DNA of 64,000 nucleotides from Flavobacterium succinicans LMG 10402 (GTDB lineage Bacteria > Bacteroidota > Bacteroidia > Flavobacteriales > Flavobacteriaceae). A program made the position numbers and the translations under genes. Under the pieces are notes generated by a model, which worked only from the letters and a program-made list of their open reading frames with translations, was not told the DNA's origin and searched no databases. Location: positions 62,001-126,000 of the forward strand of contig NZ_JATV01000010.1 of the NCBI RefSeq assembly GCF_000611675.1, in the 5' to 3' direction. This document shows positions 27,281 to 36,100 of the stretch, piece after piece. Numbering within the stretch: the first letter of the stretch is position 1; the number at the start of each line of letters is the position of its first letter.

Positions 27281-27718
27281 ATGAAGAATACGTTGCTACT
27301 ATTATTTCTTTTTTTGACCGCAAATGGTTTTTCTCAAAACTGGAGAACCAATTTTGATGATACAAAAGCACAAGCTACTAAAGAGGACAAAAATATCGTT
27401 TTGGTATTTTCTGGTTCTGATTGGTGTGCGCCTTGTATGAAATTAGATAATGTAGTTTGGAAATCAGAAGCGTTTAAACAAGAAGTAGAAAAAAATTGGG
27501 TTATTTATAAAGCCGATTTTCCAAAGAAAAAAGCGAATCAATTGGCTCCCGATTTAACCGCTGCGAATCAAAAATTAGCCGAAAAATACAATCGTGGGGG
27601 AAGCTTTCCTTTAGTAGTGCTATTAGATAAAACTGGGAAAGTGTTAGGAATGACAGGTTTTAAAAATGTTTCTGCCAGTGATTATATTCAATTGATTCAT
27701 TCGTTAGAGAAAAAATGA
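27281..27718 (+). CDS. exported thioredoxin-like protein
   Basis: The ATG at 27281 gives a clean signal peptide (MKNTLLLLFLF...FSQ); the ATG at 27260 adds seven residues before it. The 145-residue protein has a thioredoxin fold with the redox site WCAPC (Cys49, Cys52) and a later cis-Pro segment SFPLVVLLDKTG. It should act in the periplasm as a thiol reductase or oxidase. Its end overlaps the ATG of apbE, so it is the first gene of a tightly packed cluster with apbE, DUF4266 and DUF3570. Confidence 0.85.
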   Translation: MKNTLLLLFLFLTANGFSQNWRTNFDDTKAQATKEDKNIVLVFSGSDWCAPCMKLDNVVWKSEAFKQEVEKNWVIYKADFPKKKANQLAPDLTAANQKLAEKYNRGGSFPLVVLLDKTGKVLGMTGFKNVSASDYIQLIHSLEKK

Positions 27719-28695
27719 AAAAAATAATTCTTTTATTCCTATTAACATCAGTAATCGCTTTTGGGCAAGTGACCCACAAGCGAAAATTGTATATGCTAGG
27801 AAGTCCCTTTGAAATGACTGTCGTTGCTAAAGATACAATTCAAGGCAACATTTTTATTGATATGGCTGTTGCCGAAGTAAAGCGCATTGAAAATTTAATT
27901 TCAGATTGGATTCCAACCACGCAAATATCTCAAGTGAGTAAAAATTCGGGCATTCAACCTGTAAAAGTTGATAAAGAAGTCTATGATTTGGTAGAACGCG
28001 CTATAAAAGTATCACAGCTTACTTCGGGTGCTTTTGATATTTCTTATGCTTCTATGGATAAAATTTGGAAATTCGACGGAAGTATGAAGGCTATGCCCAC
28101 TCCCGAGGCTATCAAACAATCGGTAGCAAAAATTGGGTATCAAAAAATTGTTTTGGATGCCAAAGCACAGACTATTTACTTGAAGGAAAAAGGAATGAAA
28201 TTAGGTCTAGGAGGTATTGGTCAAGGCTATATTGCAGATAAAATCAAAGATTTATTGCTATCAAAAGGCTGTACCTCTGGAATTGTAAATGTATCAGGTG
28301 ATATTAACGCTTGGGGCTATCAAACCACTGGCAAACCTTGGACTGTAGCGATTGTCAATCCAATGAATAAAAGTAAAGTGTTTGCCACTTTTCCACTCGA
28401 AAATAGTGCGGTAGAGACTTCAGGCAGTTACGAAAAATATGTGGTTTTTGACGGCAAACGCTATTCTCACATCATTGACCCTAGAACGGGTTATCCAGCA
28501 CAAGGGATGGTAAGTGTTTCTGTTTTTGCTAAACAAACTGAAATTGCAGATGCTCTAGCTACTGGGATTTTTGTTTTGGGAGTTGATGTAGGGTTGAATT
28601 TAGTCAACCAACTGAAAGGCATCGGATGTATAATTGTTGACGATAAAGGGGAAATACATACCTCTAAAAATATTGATATTAAAAAATTTAACTAA
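27715..28695 (+). CDS. apbE: FAD:protein FMN transferase
   Basis: This 326-residue protein has a signal peptide (residues 1-18) and the ApbE domain. LGLGGIGQGYIADKI and SGDINAWG form the FAD-binding part, and SHIIDPRTGYPA with the downstream ADALATGIF holds the Mg and active-site residues. ApbE attaches FMN through a phosphoester to Thr or Ser of target proteins outside the cytoplasm. The usual NQR/RNF targets are not encoded here, so the target may be the neighbouring DUF4266 or DUF3570 protein, or may lie elsewhere. It overlaps the thioredoxin gene by 4 bases and DUF4266 by 1 base. Confidence 0.92.
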   Translation: MKKIILLFLLTSVIAFGQVTHKRKLYMLGSPFEMTVVAKDTIQGNIFIDMAVAEVKRIENLISDWIPTTQISQVSKNSGIQPVKVDKEVYDLVERAIKVSQLTSGAFDISYASMDKIWKFDGSMKAMPTPEAIKQSVAKIGYQKIVLDAKAQTIYLKEKGMKLGLGGIGQGYIADKIKDLLLSKGCTSGIVNVSGDINAWGYQTTGKPWTVAIVNPMNKSKVFATFPLENSAVETSGSYEKYVVFDGKRYSHIIDPRTGYPAQGMVSVSVFAKQTEIADALATGIFVLGVDVGLNLVNQLKGIGCIIVDDKGEIHTSKNIDIKKFN

Positions 28696-28904
28696 TGAAA
28701 AAATTACTTTTTGCTAGTATAGTGCTAATGGCGCTACAATCTTGTTCTTCTGTAAAAGAATATGAAAAAGTAGCGATTAATGACCCTGATATGAAGCTTG
28801 CCGCAAGAGCATCAGAACGCTATGAAACCACTTTTCAGGTCTATAGAGAAGCTTCTGCTGGGGCTAATGGAGGAAAAACTGGTGGTGGTTGTGGATGCAA
28901 CTAA
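28695..28904 (+). CDS. DUF4266 lipoprotein
   Basis: This 69-residue protein has a lipobox (ALQSC, Cys17), so the mature lipoprotein is about 53 residues long. The C-terminus is GGKTGGGCGCN, the signature that lets me recognise DUF4266. The two C-terminal Cys could bind a metal or form a disulfide reduced by the neighbouring thioredoxin. It overlaps apbE by one base and precedes the DUF3570 gene by 37 bases. The function of the family is not known. Confidence 0.85.
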   Translation: MKKLLFASIVLMALQSCSSVKEYEKVAINDPDMKLAARASERYETTFQVYREASAGANGGKTGGGCGCN

Positions 28905-28941
28905 AACCTTAAAATAATTTATTTTAATTGAAATTTAAATA

Positions 28942-30258
28942 ATGAAAAAAGCCTTATCCATTCTATTATTGTGTATTGTATTCTTTGCCAATGGGCAACA
29001 GAAAGACTCCACAGCAGTTGGATTTAAGAAAAGAGTATTAGAAACCACCGAAGTTGATTTCTTGTTGAGCTATTACAAACAAGATGGAATTCATTCGGCT
29101 GTTTCTGGTGGTAGCGGAACTGAAAATCTAACCGATGTTACAGCTGCTATAGTAGTAGCAATGCCATTAAGCGATGATGAAGTACTTACGGCTGACATAG
29201 GTATTTCTGCTTATTCATCTGCATCATCAAGTAATATTAATCCTTTTGATAGTAATACACCAAACCCTTGGCAATCGAGTTCGGGAGCATCGCAATCAGA
29301 CCAGTTGACGAGTTTGGCTTTATCGTATTCAGCTAGCTCTGATGACAGAAACACGATTTGGAATGCCCACGTTTCGGCTTCAGTTGAATATGATTATTCT
29401 TCTATTGGATTTGGCGGTGGAATTACCAAAGAATTTAATGACAAAAATACTGAAGTAAGCCTTTCTGCTAGTGCGTATTTAGATACGTGGAAACCCATTT
29501 ATCCGAAAGAATTACAAGATTTTAAAAATAATGGGGATAATTTGAACGGCGGAATATTTGATTATTTTACCATTACTGGAAATACAGCTTATAATCCGAG
29601 TCAATTCGAATTCCATAAGGATAAGAAAAGAAATTCTTATTCTGTATCGTTAAGTTTTTCGCAAGTAATTAATAAAAAATTGCAAGCATCGGTGTTTTTG
29701 GATGTGTTACAACAACAAGGTTTATTATCTACGCCATATCAAAGGGTATATTTCAAAGATGTGGCTGCTTCCTTTATCAATGATTTTCAATTGGCCAATG
29801 ATATTGAACGCCTACCAGATTCAAGATTTAAATTACCAATAGGAGCGAGGCTGCATTATTACATCAATGAGCGCTTTGTACTGAGAACCTATTATCGATT
29901 CTATTCTGATAACTGGGGAATACAATCACATACCGCTAGTATTGAATTACCAATAAAACTAACGGATCGCTTTACGGTTTTCCCTATGTATCGTTATTAT
30001 ACACAAACGGCTTCAGACTATTTTGCACCAATCAATACGCATTTATCAACGGATCAATTCTACACTTCTGATTATGATTTGTCAGCTTTTGATGCCAATC
30101 AGTATGGATTTGGGGTCAATTATACCGATATTTTTACAGGAGCAAAAATTTGGAAATTTGGCTTGAAAAATATTGATTTTAGATACAATCATTACGATAG
30201 GAGTGATGGTTTGAAAGCTGATATCGTTTCACTTGGATTCAAGTTTTTAATGCAATAA
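28942..30258 (+). CDS. DUF3570 outer-membrane protein
   Basis: This 438-residue protein has a signal peptide cut near NGQ, then a short DGIHSAVSGGSG segment (residues 48-59), followed by beta-strand repeats with alternating aromatic residues. The last residues, IVSLGFKFLMQ, fit an outer-membrane barrel end. DUF3570 genes commonly travel with DUF4266 and apbE, which I recall from several phyla. The family has no assigned function. It is 2 bases upstream of the response regulator gene, so all six genes from thioredoxin to the kinase may share transcription. Confidence 0.8.
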   Translation: MKKALSILLLCIVFFANGQQKDSTAVGFKKRVLETTEVDFLLSYYKQDGIHSAVSGGSGTENLTDVTAAIVVAMPLSDDEVLTADIGISAYSSASSSNINPFDSNTPNPWQSSSGASQSDQLTSLALSYSASSDDRNTIWNAHVSASVEYDYSSIGFGGGITKEFNDKNTEVSLSASAYLDTWKPIYPKELQDFKNNGDNLNGGIFDYFTITGNTAYNPSQFEFHKDKKRNSYSVSLSFSQVINKKLQASVFLDVLQQQGLLSTPYQRVYFKDVAASFINDFQLANDIERLPDSRFKLPIGARLHYYINERFVLRTYYRFYSDNWGIQSHTASIELPIKLTDRFTVFPMYRYYTQTASDYFAPINTHLSTDQFYTSDYDLSAFDANQYGFGVNYTDIFTGAKIWKFGLKNIDFRYNHYDRSDGLKADIVSLGFKFLMQ

Positions 30259-30260
30259 CT

Positions 30261-30923
30261 ATGAAAATTCTTATTGTAGAAGACGAAGTTGGAATTGCTG
30301 ATTTTCTCAAACAAGGTTTAGAAGAAGAGGGCTATTCAGTATTGGTAGCTTACGATGGTGAAGCAGGTTTAGCCTTGGCTTTACAGCAAAAAGTAAACGT
30401 TATTTTATTGGATTGGATGCTGCCAAAAATGCACGGAATAGACATTTGTAAAGCCATTCGAAAAGCCAATATTCAAACGCCTATTTTGTTTTTGACTGCT
30501 AGAGATACCGTACAAGAAACGATAGAAGGTTTGAAAGCTGGAGCGAATGATTACATCAAAAAACCTTTTAGTTTTGATGAATTAATTGAACGAATTAAAA
30601 TTCATTTTAGAAATACCACTTCCAATGACATATTGGTTTTAGGCAACATCAGCATTGATCCGTCCAAACATCAAGTGCTGCTGGGCGATCAAGAAGTTAA
30701 TCTTACGCAACGCGAATATGAATTATTAGTATATTTAATCAAAAATAAAGGAAAAGTTTGTACTCGAAATCAAATTATTGAGGACGTTTGGGATATTCAT
30801 TTCGAATACGATACAGGAGTTATTGATGTTTTTATGAACGCTATCCGAAAAAAACTCAATCTCAATAAAGAAGAAGATCTCATCAAAACCATTCGTGGCG
30901 TTGGCTATATTGCGAATGATTAA
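30261..30923 (+). CDS. OmpR/PhoB-type response regulator
   Basis: This 220-residue protein has a receiver domain with acidic pocket VEDE, phospho-acceptor Asp51 (ILLDWMLPKMHG) and the conserved Lys in IKKPF. A winged-helix DNA-binding domain of the OmpR class follows (TQREYELLVYL...NQIIEDVW). It is 2 bases after the DUF3570 gene. The histidine kinase partner follows after 223 bases. Its size and order fit the CusR/RprY group that controls envelope and metal genes. Confidence 0.93.
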   Translation: MKILIVEDEVGIADFLKQGLEEEGYSVLVAYDGEAGLALALQQKVNVILLDWMLPKMHGIDICKAIRKANIQTPILFLTARDTVQETIEGLKAGANDYIKKPFSFDELIERIKIHFRNTTSNDILVLGNISIDPSKHQVLLGDQEVNLTQREYELLVYLIKNKGKVCTRNQIIEDVWDIHFEYDTGVIDVFMNAIRKKLNLNKEEDLIKTIRGVGYIAND

Positions 30924-30960
30924 TTTCAACTTGTTGGATTTAATTAAAATAAAAAAAATG

Positions 30961-31109
30961 TAACCACATAGAATCATAGATTAAGCCAATTTGAAGAAGA
31001 ATAAAATAGAAATAGCACTATTTCTCACATAGAAAGGCTATGTGAAAAGTAAAACGTCTACGAATTCCTTTTAAAAGACTATAAACTCTATGTTTTTCCT
31101 GTGTGGTAA
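30961..31109 (+). repeat. intergenic repeat with terminal inverted repeats (AACCACATAG / CTGTGTGGT)
   Basis: The element starts TAACCACATAG (30961) and ends CTGTGTGGT (31099-31107). These ends are imperfect inverted copies of each other. Inside, CTCACATAG and CTATGTGAAA form a hairpin (31021-31048). Elements with CACATAG ends between genes are, in my recollection, frequent in Flavobacterium genomes. It separates the response regulator from its kinase, and it explains most of the 223-base gap. Confidence 0.6.
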
Positions 31110-31146
31110 AAAAATAGTTTACCTAACGGGTTAATTTCACTTAAAT

Positions 31147-32526
31147 ATGTTTTCATTTTCATACAAAGACAGAATTGCCTTTAACTATATTTTGAGCACT
31201 GGGCTCTTAATTTCTGTCGTTTTCATTGTGATTTTTCAAAGTATGAAATACAATGTGAACACGCACATTAATGAAGACATTCAAACTGAAGTTCAAAAGC
31301 ATTTAGAAGAAATTGAAATCGATCGCAACAATACCTATTTAATTCAAGTCGATCAATGGCGTGCGAGAGAGCATAACACTGTAAATGTTAACCCTGTTTT
31401 TGTACAGTTTTTTGATAGTAATAATCAATTGATTGACAAGTCGCCCAATTTGAAAGGACTTCAACTTAAAATGTACAAAGAGTCATTTGACAACAAATTC
31501 ATCGACACCTATTTGAATAAAACTCCTATTCGTCAGATTCAAGTGCCATTGTTTGACCAACAAAAAGTGGTAGGACATTTGTTTGTAGCCATGTCATTAG
31601 ATGATGCACAAATGATTTTGAATAATTTACGCAATACTCTTTTTGTTTCTTTTCCTTTAATACTCATTTTGCTGTTCCTGATTGCTCGATTGATTGCAGG
31701 TCGAAGCATAAAACCTGTTACTGCCATCACCGAAACCTCTAGTAACATTACAAAAGACAACCTAAAAGGACGGATCGTTTTACCTCAAAACAAAGATGAA
31801 CTCTACACGCTTTCCAAAACAATCAATGATTTACTGGATCGAATAGAAAATGCTGTAGAACGCGAAAAACAATTCACCTCGGATGCTTCTCACGAATTAA
31901 GAACACCATTGACCGTTTTGAAAGGGACTTTAGAAGTATTGATACGCAAACCGAGAACACAAGCAGAGTACGAAGAAAAAATTGCATACAGTATTAAAGA
32001 AGTCAATCGTGTAAATAACTTGGTGGATCAATTATTGTTATTGGCGCGGTTCGAGAATCAAAAACAACGATTAAAAATTGAGAAGGTTTATTTGAACGCA
32101 TTGATTTTGGATACTTTGACGATGTATTCAGAGAAGATAAAGTCGAAGAAAACAACCGTTGTTAGTCAATTTACTACTGATTATTATATTGAATCCGATC
32201 ATTATTTAGTGGCGATAATTATTGGAAATATTATCAGTAACGCCATCAAGTATTCAGGAGAAAATACTGTGGTTACAATTGATTTGAATAAAGACGAAAA
32301 AGGCACCCACTGCATCATTACCGACCAAGGAATTGGTATAGCCAAAGCCGATTTGGATAAAATTTACAACCCTTTTTATCGTTCTAATGCGACTAATCAT
32401 CCTACGATAAAAGGCTCTGGATTAGGACTCTCTATAGTGAAACGAATTGCAGAATTACTCCCTATGGATATCGAAATTTTTAGTGAAACTGGCAAAGGAA
32501 CTAAAGTAGTCTTAAGTTTTCATTAA
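31147..32526 (+). CDS. sensor histidine kinase
   Basis: This 459-residue protein has two transmembrane segments (about residues 15-35 and 155-178) flanking a periplasmic sensor domain of about 120 residues. A HAMP domain and the H-box SDASHELRTPL (His249) follow. The ATP-binding domain shows an N-box (ISNAIKYSGEN) and the DQGIGIAK and GSGLGLSIV motifs. It pairs with the response regulator at 30261. Downstream genes encode a heavy-metal efflux system, so the sensed signal may be a metal ion such as copper, silver or zinc. This is inferred from context. Confidence 0.92.
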   Translation: MFSFSYKDRIAFNYILSTGLLISVVFIVIFQSMKYNVNTHINEDIQTEVQKHLEEIEIDRNNTYLIQVDQWRAREHNTVNVNPVFVQFFDSNNQLIDKSPNLKGLQLKMYKESFDNKFIDTYLNKTPIRQIQVPLFDQQKVVGHLFVAMSLDDAQMILNNLRNTLFVSFPLILILLFLIARLIAGRSIKPVTAITETSSNITKDNLKGRIVLPQNKDELYTLSKTINDLLDRIENAVEREKQFTSDASHELRTPLTVLKGTLEVLIRKPRTQAEYEEKIAYSIKEVNRVNNLVDQLLLLARFENQKQRLKIEKVYLNALILDTLTMYSEKIKSKKTTVVSQFTTDYYIESDHYLVAIIIGNIISNAIKYSGENTVVTIDLNKDEKGTHCIITDQGIGIAKADLDKIYNPFYRSNATNHPTIKGSGLGLSIVKRIAELLPMDIEIFSETGKGTKVVLSFH

Positions 32527-32533
32527 CCTCTTT

Positions 32534-32578
32534 TTAAGCCGTTCTTAAGATATTTCATATATTTACCACTTACTTTTG
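32534..32578 (+). promoter_or_regulatory. operator-like TTAAG-N5-CTTAA site with TACTTTTG -7 box
   Basis: TTAAG at 32534-32538 and TTAAG at 32545-32549 are spaced 11 bases apart, and a TACTTTTG box matching TAnnTTTG is at 32571-32578, 42 bases before the His-rich gene. This layout suits activation of the efflux operon by the adjacent OmpR-type regulator. Confidence 0.4.
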
Positions 32579-32619
32579 TACTAAAGCTTGACGCTGTAAC
32601 CATTTGAAAGTAGTTGTAT

Positions 32620-33024
32620 ATGTCTGTCAAAAAAATAACGACCCTTTTGTTTCTATTTGTTTTTGTGTATTCCAACACAGAAATAGGGCAGTTATTCAAA
32701 ATACCCAATTTGGTTCAGCATTATTTAGAGCATCAAAATCACAACCAAGAACAAGCCTTTTCGTTTATAGATTTTACCATCAGCCATTACAATAATTTAA
32801 ACAAACACACCGATACCGATGGTCACGATAAGCACGAAAACTTACCATTCAAGAGCCAAACTATCAATCTCGATACGGTTGTCTTGGCTTTTGAGGAACC
32901 TCAATCTATTTTTACTTTAAAAAAACCTATTCTTGTTGCTGTGAATCAATCACTTCCGATTTATAAAGAATGGTATATTTCTAACGTATTTAGTTCTATT
33001 TGGCAACCGCCTAAACTAGTTTAA
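32620..33024 (+). CDS. His-rich exported protein upstream of CusA
   Basis: The start is taken at 32620 (MSVKKITTLLFLFVFVYS), which gives a signal peptide and 134 residues. A short His/Asp-rich segment (HTDTDGHDKHE, residues 64-74) could bind metal. A C-terminal region, IYKEWYISNVFSSIWQPPK, is probably an anchor or partner-binding motif. It lies 97 bases upstream of the RND pump, and similar proteins precede CusA genes in relatives. A role in metal sensing or delivery is inferred from context only. Confidence 0.7.
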   Translation: MSVKKITTLLFLFVFVYSNTEIGQLFKIPNLVQHYLEHQNHNQEQAFSFIDFTISHYNNLNKHTDTDGHDKHENLPFKSQTINLDTVVLAFEEPQSIFTLKKPILVAVNQSLPIYKEWYISNVFSSIWQPPKLV

Positions 33025-33121
33025 AATTATCTTTATAATTAATTATCTTTTTGATAGTTACTATTTCGTGAGTTACTAGATTTCTAATAATTCTAAACGT
33101 ATAATTTTTTAATTTACTAGT

Positions 33122-36100
33122 ATGCTAAATAAAATCATAGCATTTTCTATCCAAAACAAACTCATTGTATTGTTGTTTACTTTGAGCGTGTTCGGTTTCG
33201 GATTGTTCTCTGTATTCCAAATTTCTATCGGCGCTGTTCCTGATGTTACCAACAATCAAGTGCAAGTGATTACCACTTCACGCAATCTTTCGACTCAAGA
33301 TATTGAGCAATTTATTACGTATCCTGTCGAGATTGAAATGGCTAATTTGCCAGGCGTAAAAGAAATTCGTTCCATTTCAAAATTCGGATTATCGGTCGTA
33401 ACGATTGTTTTTGATGACGATTTGGGAACTTATTTGCCTCGTCAATTAATTGCCGAAAAAATAAAAGCCGCTTCCGAAAAAATCCCCGAAGGTTTTGGTA
33501 CACCCGAAATGGGACCAATTACCACTGGATTGGGAGAAATTTACCAATACACTTTGGAGGTAAAACCTCAGTTTAAAAACAACTATTCCATAACCGATTT
33601 AAGAACAATTCAGGATTGGATTGTGAAACGACAATTATCTGGAATCAATGGAGTGGTCGAAATCAATACTTGGGGTGGTTATTTAAAACAATACGAAATC
33701 AGTATTCGTCCTTCGGAATTAAAGGCGATGAATTGTAGTTTGACTGAAATTTTTACCGCTTTGGAGAAGAATAACAGTATTGCTGGTGGGGCTTATATCG
33801 AAAAAACAAATCAAAGTTATTTCATTCGTGGCGAAGGAAAAGTCAATAGCATTCAGGATATTGAAAACATTGTGGTTAAAAACACCAATGGTCTTCCCGT
33901 TTTGATTAAAAATATTGCCAAAGTTCAATTTGGTCACGCTAATCGTTTTGGAGCGATTACCGGAAATGGAGAAGGAGAGAAGGTGCTCGGACAAGTGATG
34001 ATGCTTAAGGGCGCCAACTCAAAACAGGTAATTAGTGATGTCAAAGATAGAGTAGCCGAAATCCAAAAATCACTGCCAGAAGGCGTGTATATCAATGGTT
34101 TTTTAGAAAGAAGTGAACTCGTTGGAAAAACCACCTTTACGGTAGCCGAGAATTTAATTTTAGGCTGTTTGATAGTAATCTTTGTGGTGGTTTTATTGCT
34201 AGGAAATTGGCGTTCTGGATTGGTCGTGGCTTCGGTGATTCCGTTGTGTTTGTTGTTTGCCATTTCGTTTATGAATATTTTCGGAATCGATGCCAATTTG
34301 ATGAGCTTAGGTGCCATTGATTTTGGAATTATTATCGATGGAGCGGTAATTATTGTTGAATTTATTGCCTTTCAAATTGCTCAAAATTCGGCACATTTGG
34401 CGGGATTAAACAAAGAAAATCGCCAAATTGAAATTGACCAAATCACCTATAAAAGCGCTTCTAAAATGATGAATTCTGCCATTTTTGGCCAGTTAATCAT
34501 TCTGATTGTTTTTATTCCGATTTTGTCTTTGTCAAGCATCGAAGGAAAGATGTTCAAGCCAATGGCTATGACGTTTAGCTTTGCTTTATTGGGCGCGATG
34601 ATTTTCTGTTTTACTTATGTTCCTGTTGTAGCTTCGATGTTTTTAAAACCAACAAGAGAAAATCCAAACTCGATTTCAGAGAAGCTAATTCGTAAATTAA
34701 ATTCTTGGTATTTACCAGCAATTACTTGGGCTTTGGGAAATACCAAAAAAGTATTGTACGGAGCCCTTGCGTTATTGGTGTTTTCGGGAGTTTTATTTAG
34801 TACTATGGGAGGTGAATTTATTCCCACCTTAGACGAAGGAGATTTTGTGATTCAACCTGTTTTAAAAACAGGAACTTCTTTGACTAAGACCATTGAAACT
34901 ACTACTAAGATTGAGAAAATTATCCTTAAAAATTTCCCAGAAGTAGAGCAAGTCGTATCAAGAATTGGCGCCGCCGAAGTCCCAACCGACCCAATGTCGA
35001 TGGAGGAAAGTGATATTATTGTGAAACTAAAACCTAAATCAGAATGGGTTTCCGCCACTTCCAAAGATGAATTGGCCGATAAAATAAAAGAAGCAATAAA
35101 CGCCCAAATTCCAAATATGGAAATCGAGTTTACACAACCTATTGAAATGCGTTTTAATGAGTTAATTTCTGGAACTCGTTCTGATGTGGCGATTAAGATT
35201 TTCGGAACCGATTTGGATGTTTTGTCTAGAAAAGCGCACGAAATAGAACGCGCCATCAAAAAAGTTCCTGGCGCTTCCGATGTTATCATAGAAAAAACAG
35301 AAGGTTTACCTCAAATGGTAGTGCATTTTGATCGCTCCAAAATTGCGCGCTACGGTTTGAATATTGAAGATTTGAACGACGCCATCGCGCTGAGCTTCGC
35401 TGGAAAAGTAGTGGGAAATGTTTTTGAAGGCGAAAAGCGATTCGATATGGTGATTCGTTTAGACCAAAGCAACAGAAAGAGTATTGAGGATTTGAAAAAC
35501 CTATATGTTTCTGTTCCTAATGGAGGTCAAATTCCGTTGAGCGAATTGGCAAAAATCGAATACTCTGAAGGACCAGCCAAAATATCGCGCGACAATACTA
35601 ACCGACGCATTGTGGTTGGAATCAATGTTCGTAATAGAGATTTACAAAGTGTAGTGACTGATATTCAAAAAATTGTGGATACGCAAATTAAGCTACCCGC
35701 GGGATATTATGTGCAATACGGCGGGCAATTCGAAAATTTAGAAAGTGCCAAAGCCCGATTGCTTATTGCTGTTCCTATCGCTTTGTTGTTGATATTTATA
35801 CTGTTGCATTTTGCTTTTGGCTCAATGAAAGAAGCTTTGATGGTGTATTCGGCGATTCCGTTATCAGCAGTGGGAGGAATTTTGTTGTTGTGGATTCGTG
35901 ATTTGCCTTTCAGTATTTCGGCAGGGGTTGGTTTTATTGCCCTTTTTGGTATTGCAGTATTGAACGGAATCGTGCTTATTGAACATTTTAAAGAACTAAA
36001 ACATCAAGGAATGACCGATATGAATGCCTTAATTTTGAAAGGAACTACCGACCGTTTGCGTCCAGTGCTATTGACCGCCGCCGCTGCTGCTTTAGGATTT

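Noticed and set aside
28695..28904. DUF4266 gene taken for a metallothionein because of the CGC end
   Set aside because: Only three Cys exist, one of them in the lipobox; that is too few for a metallothionein.
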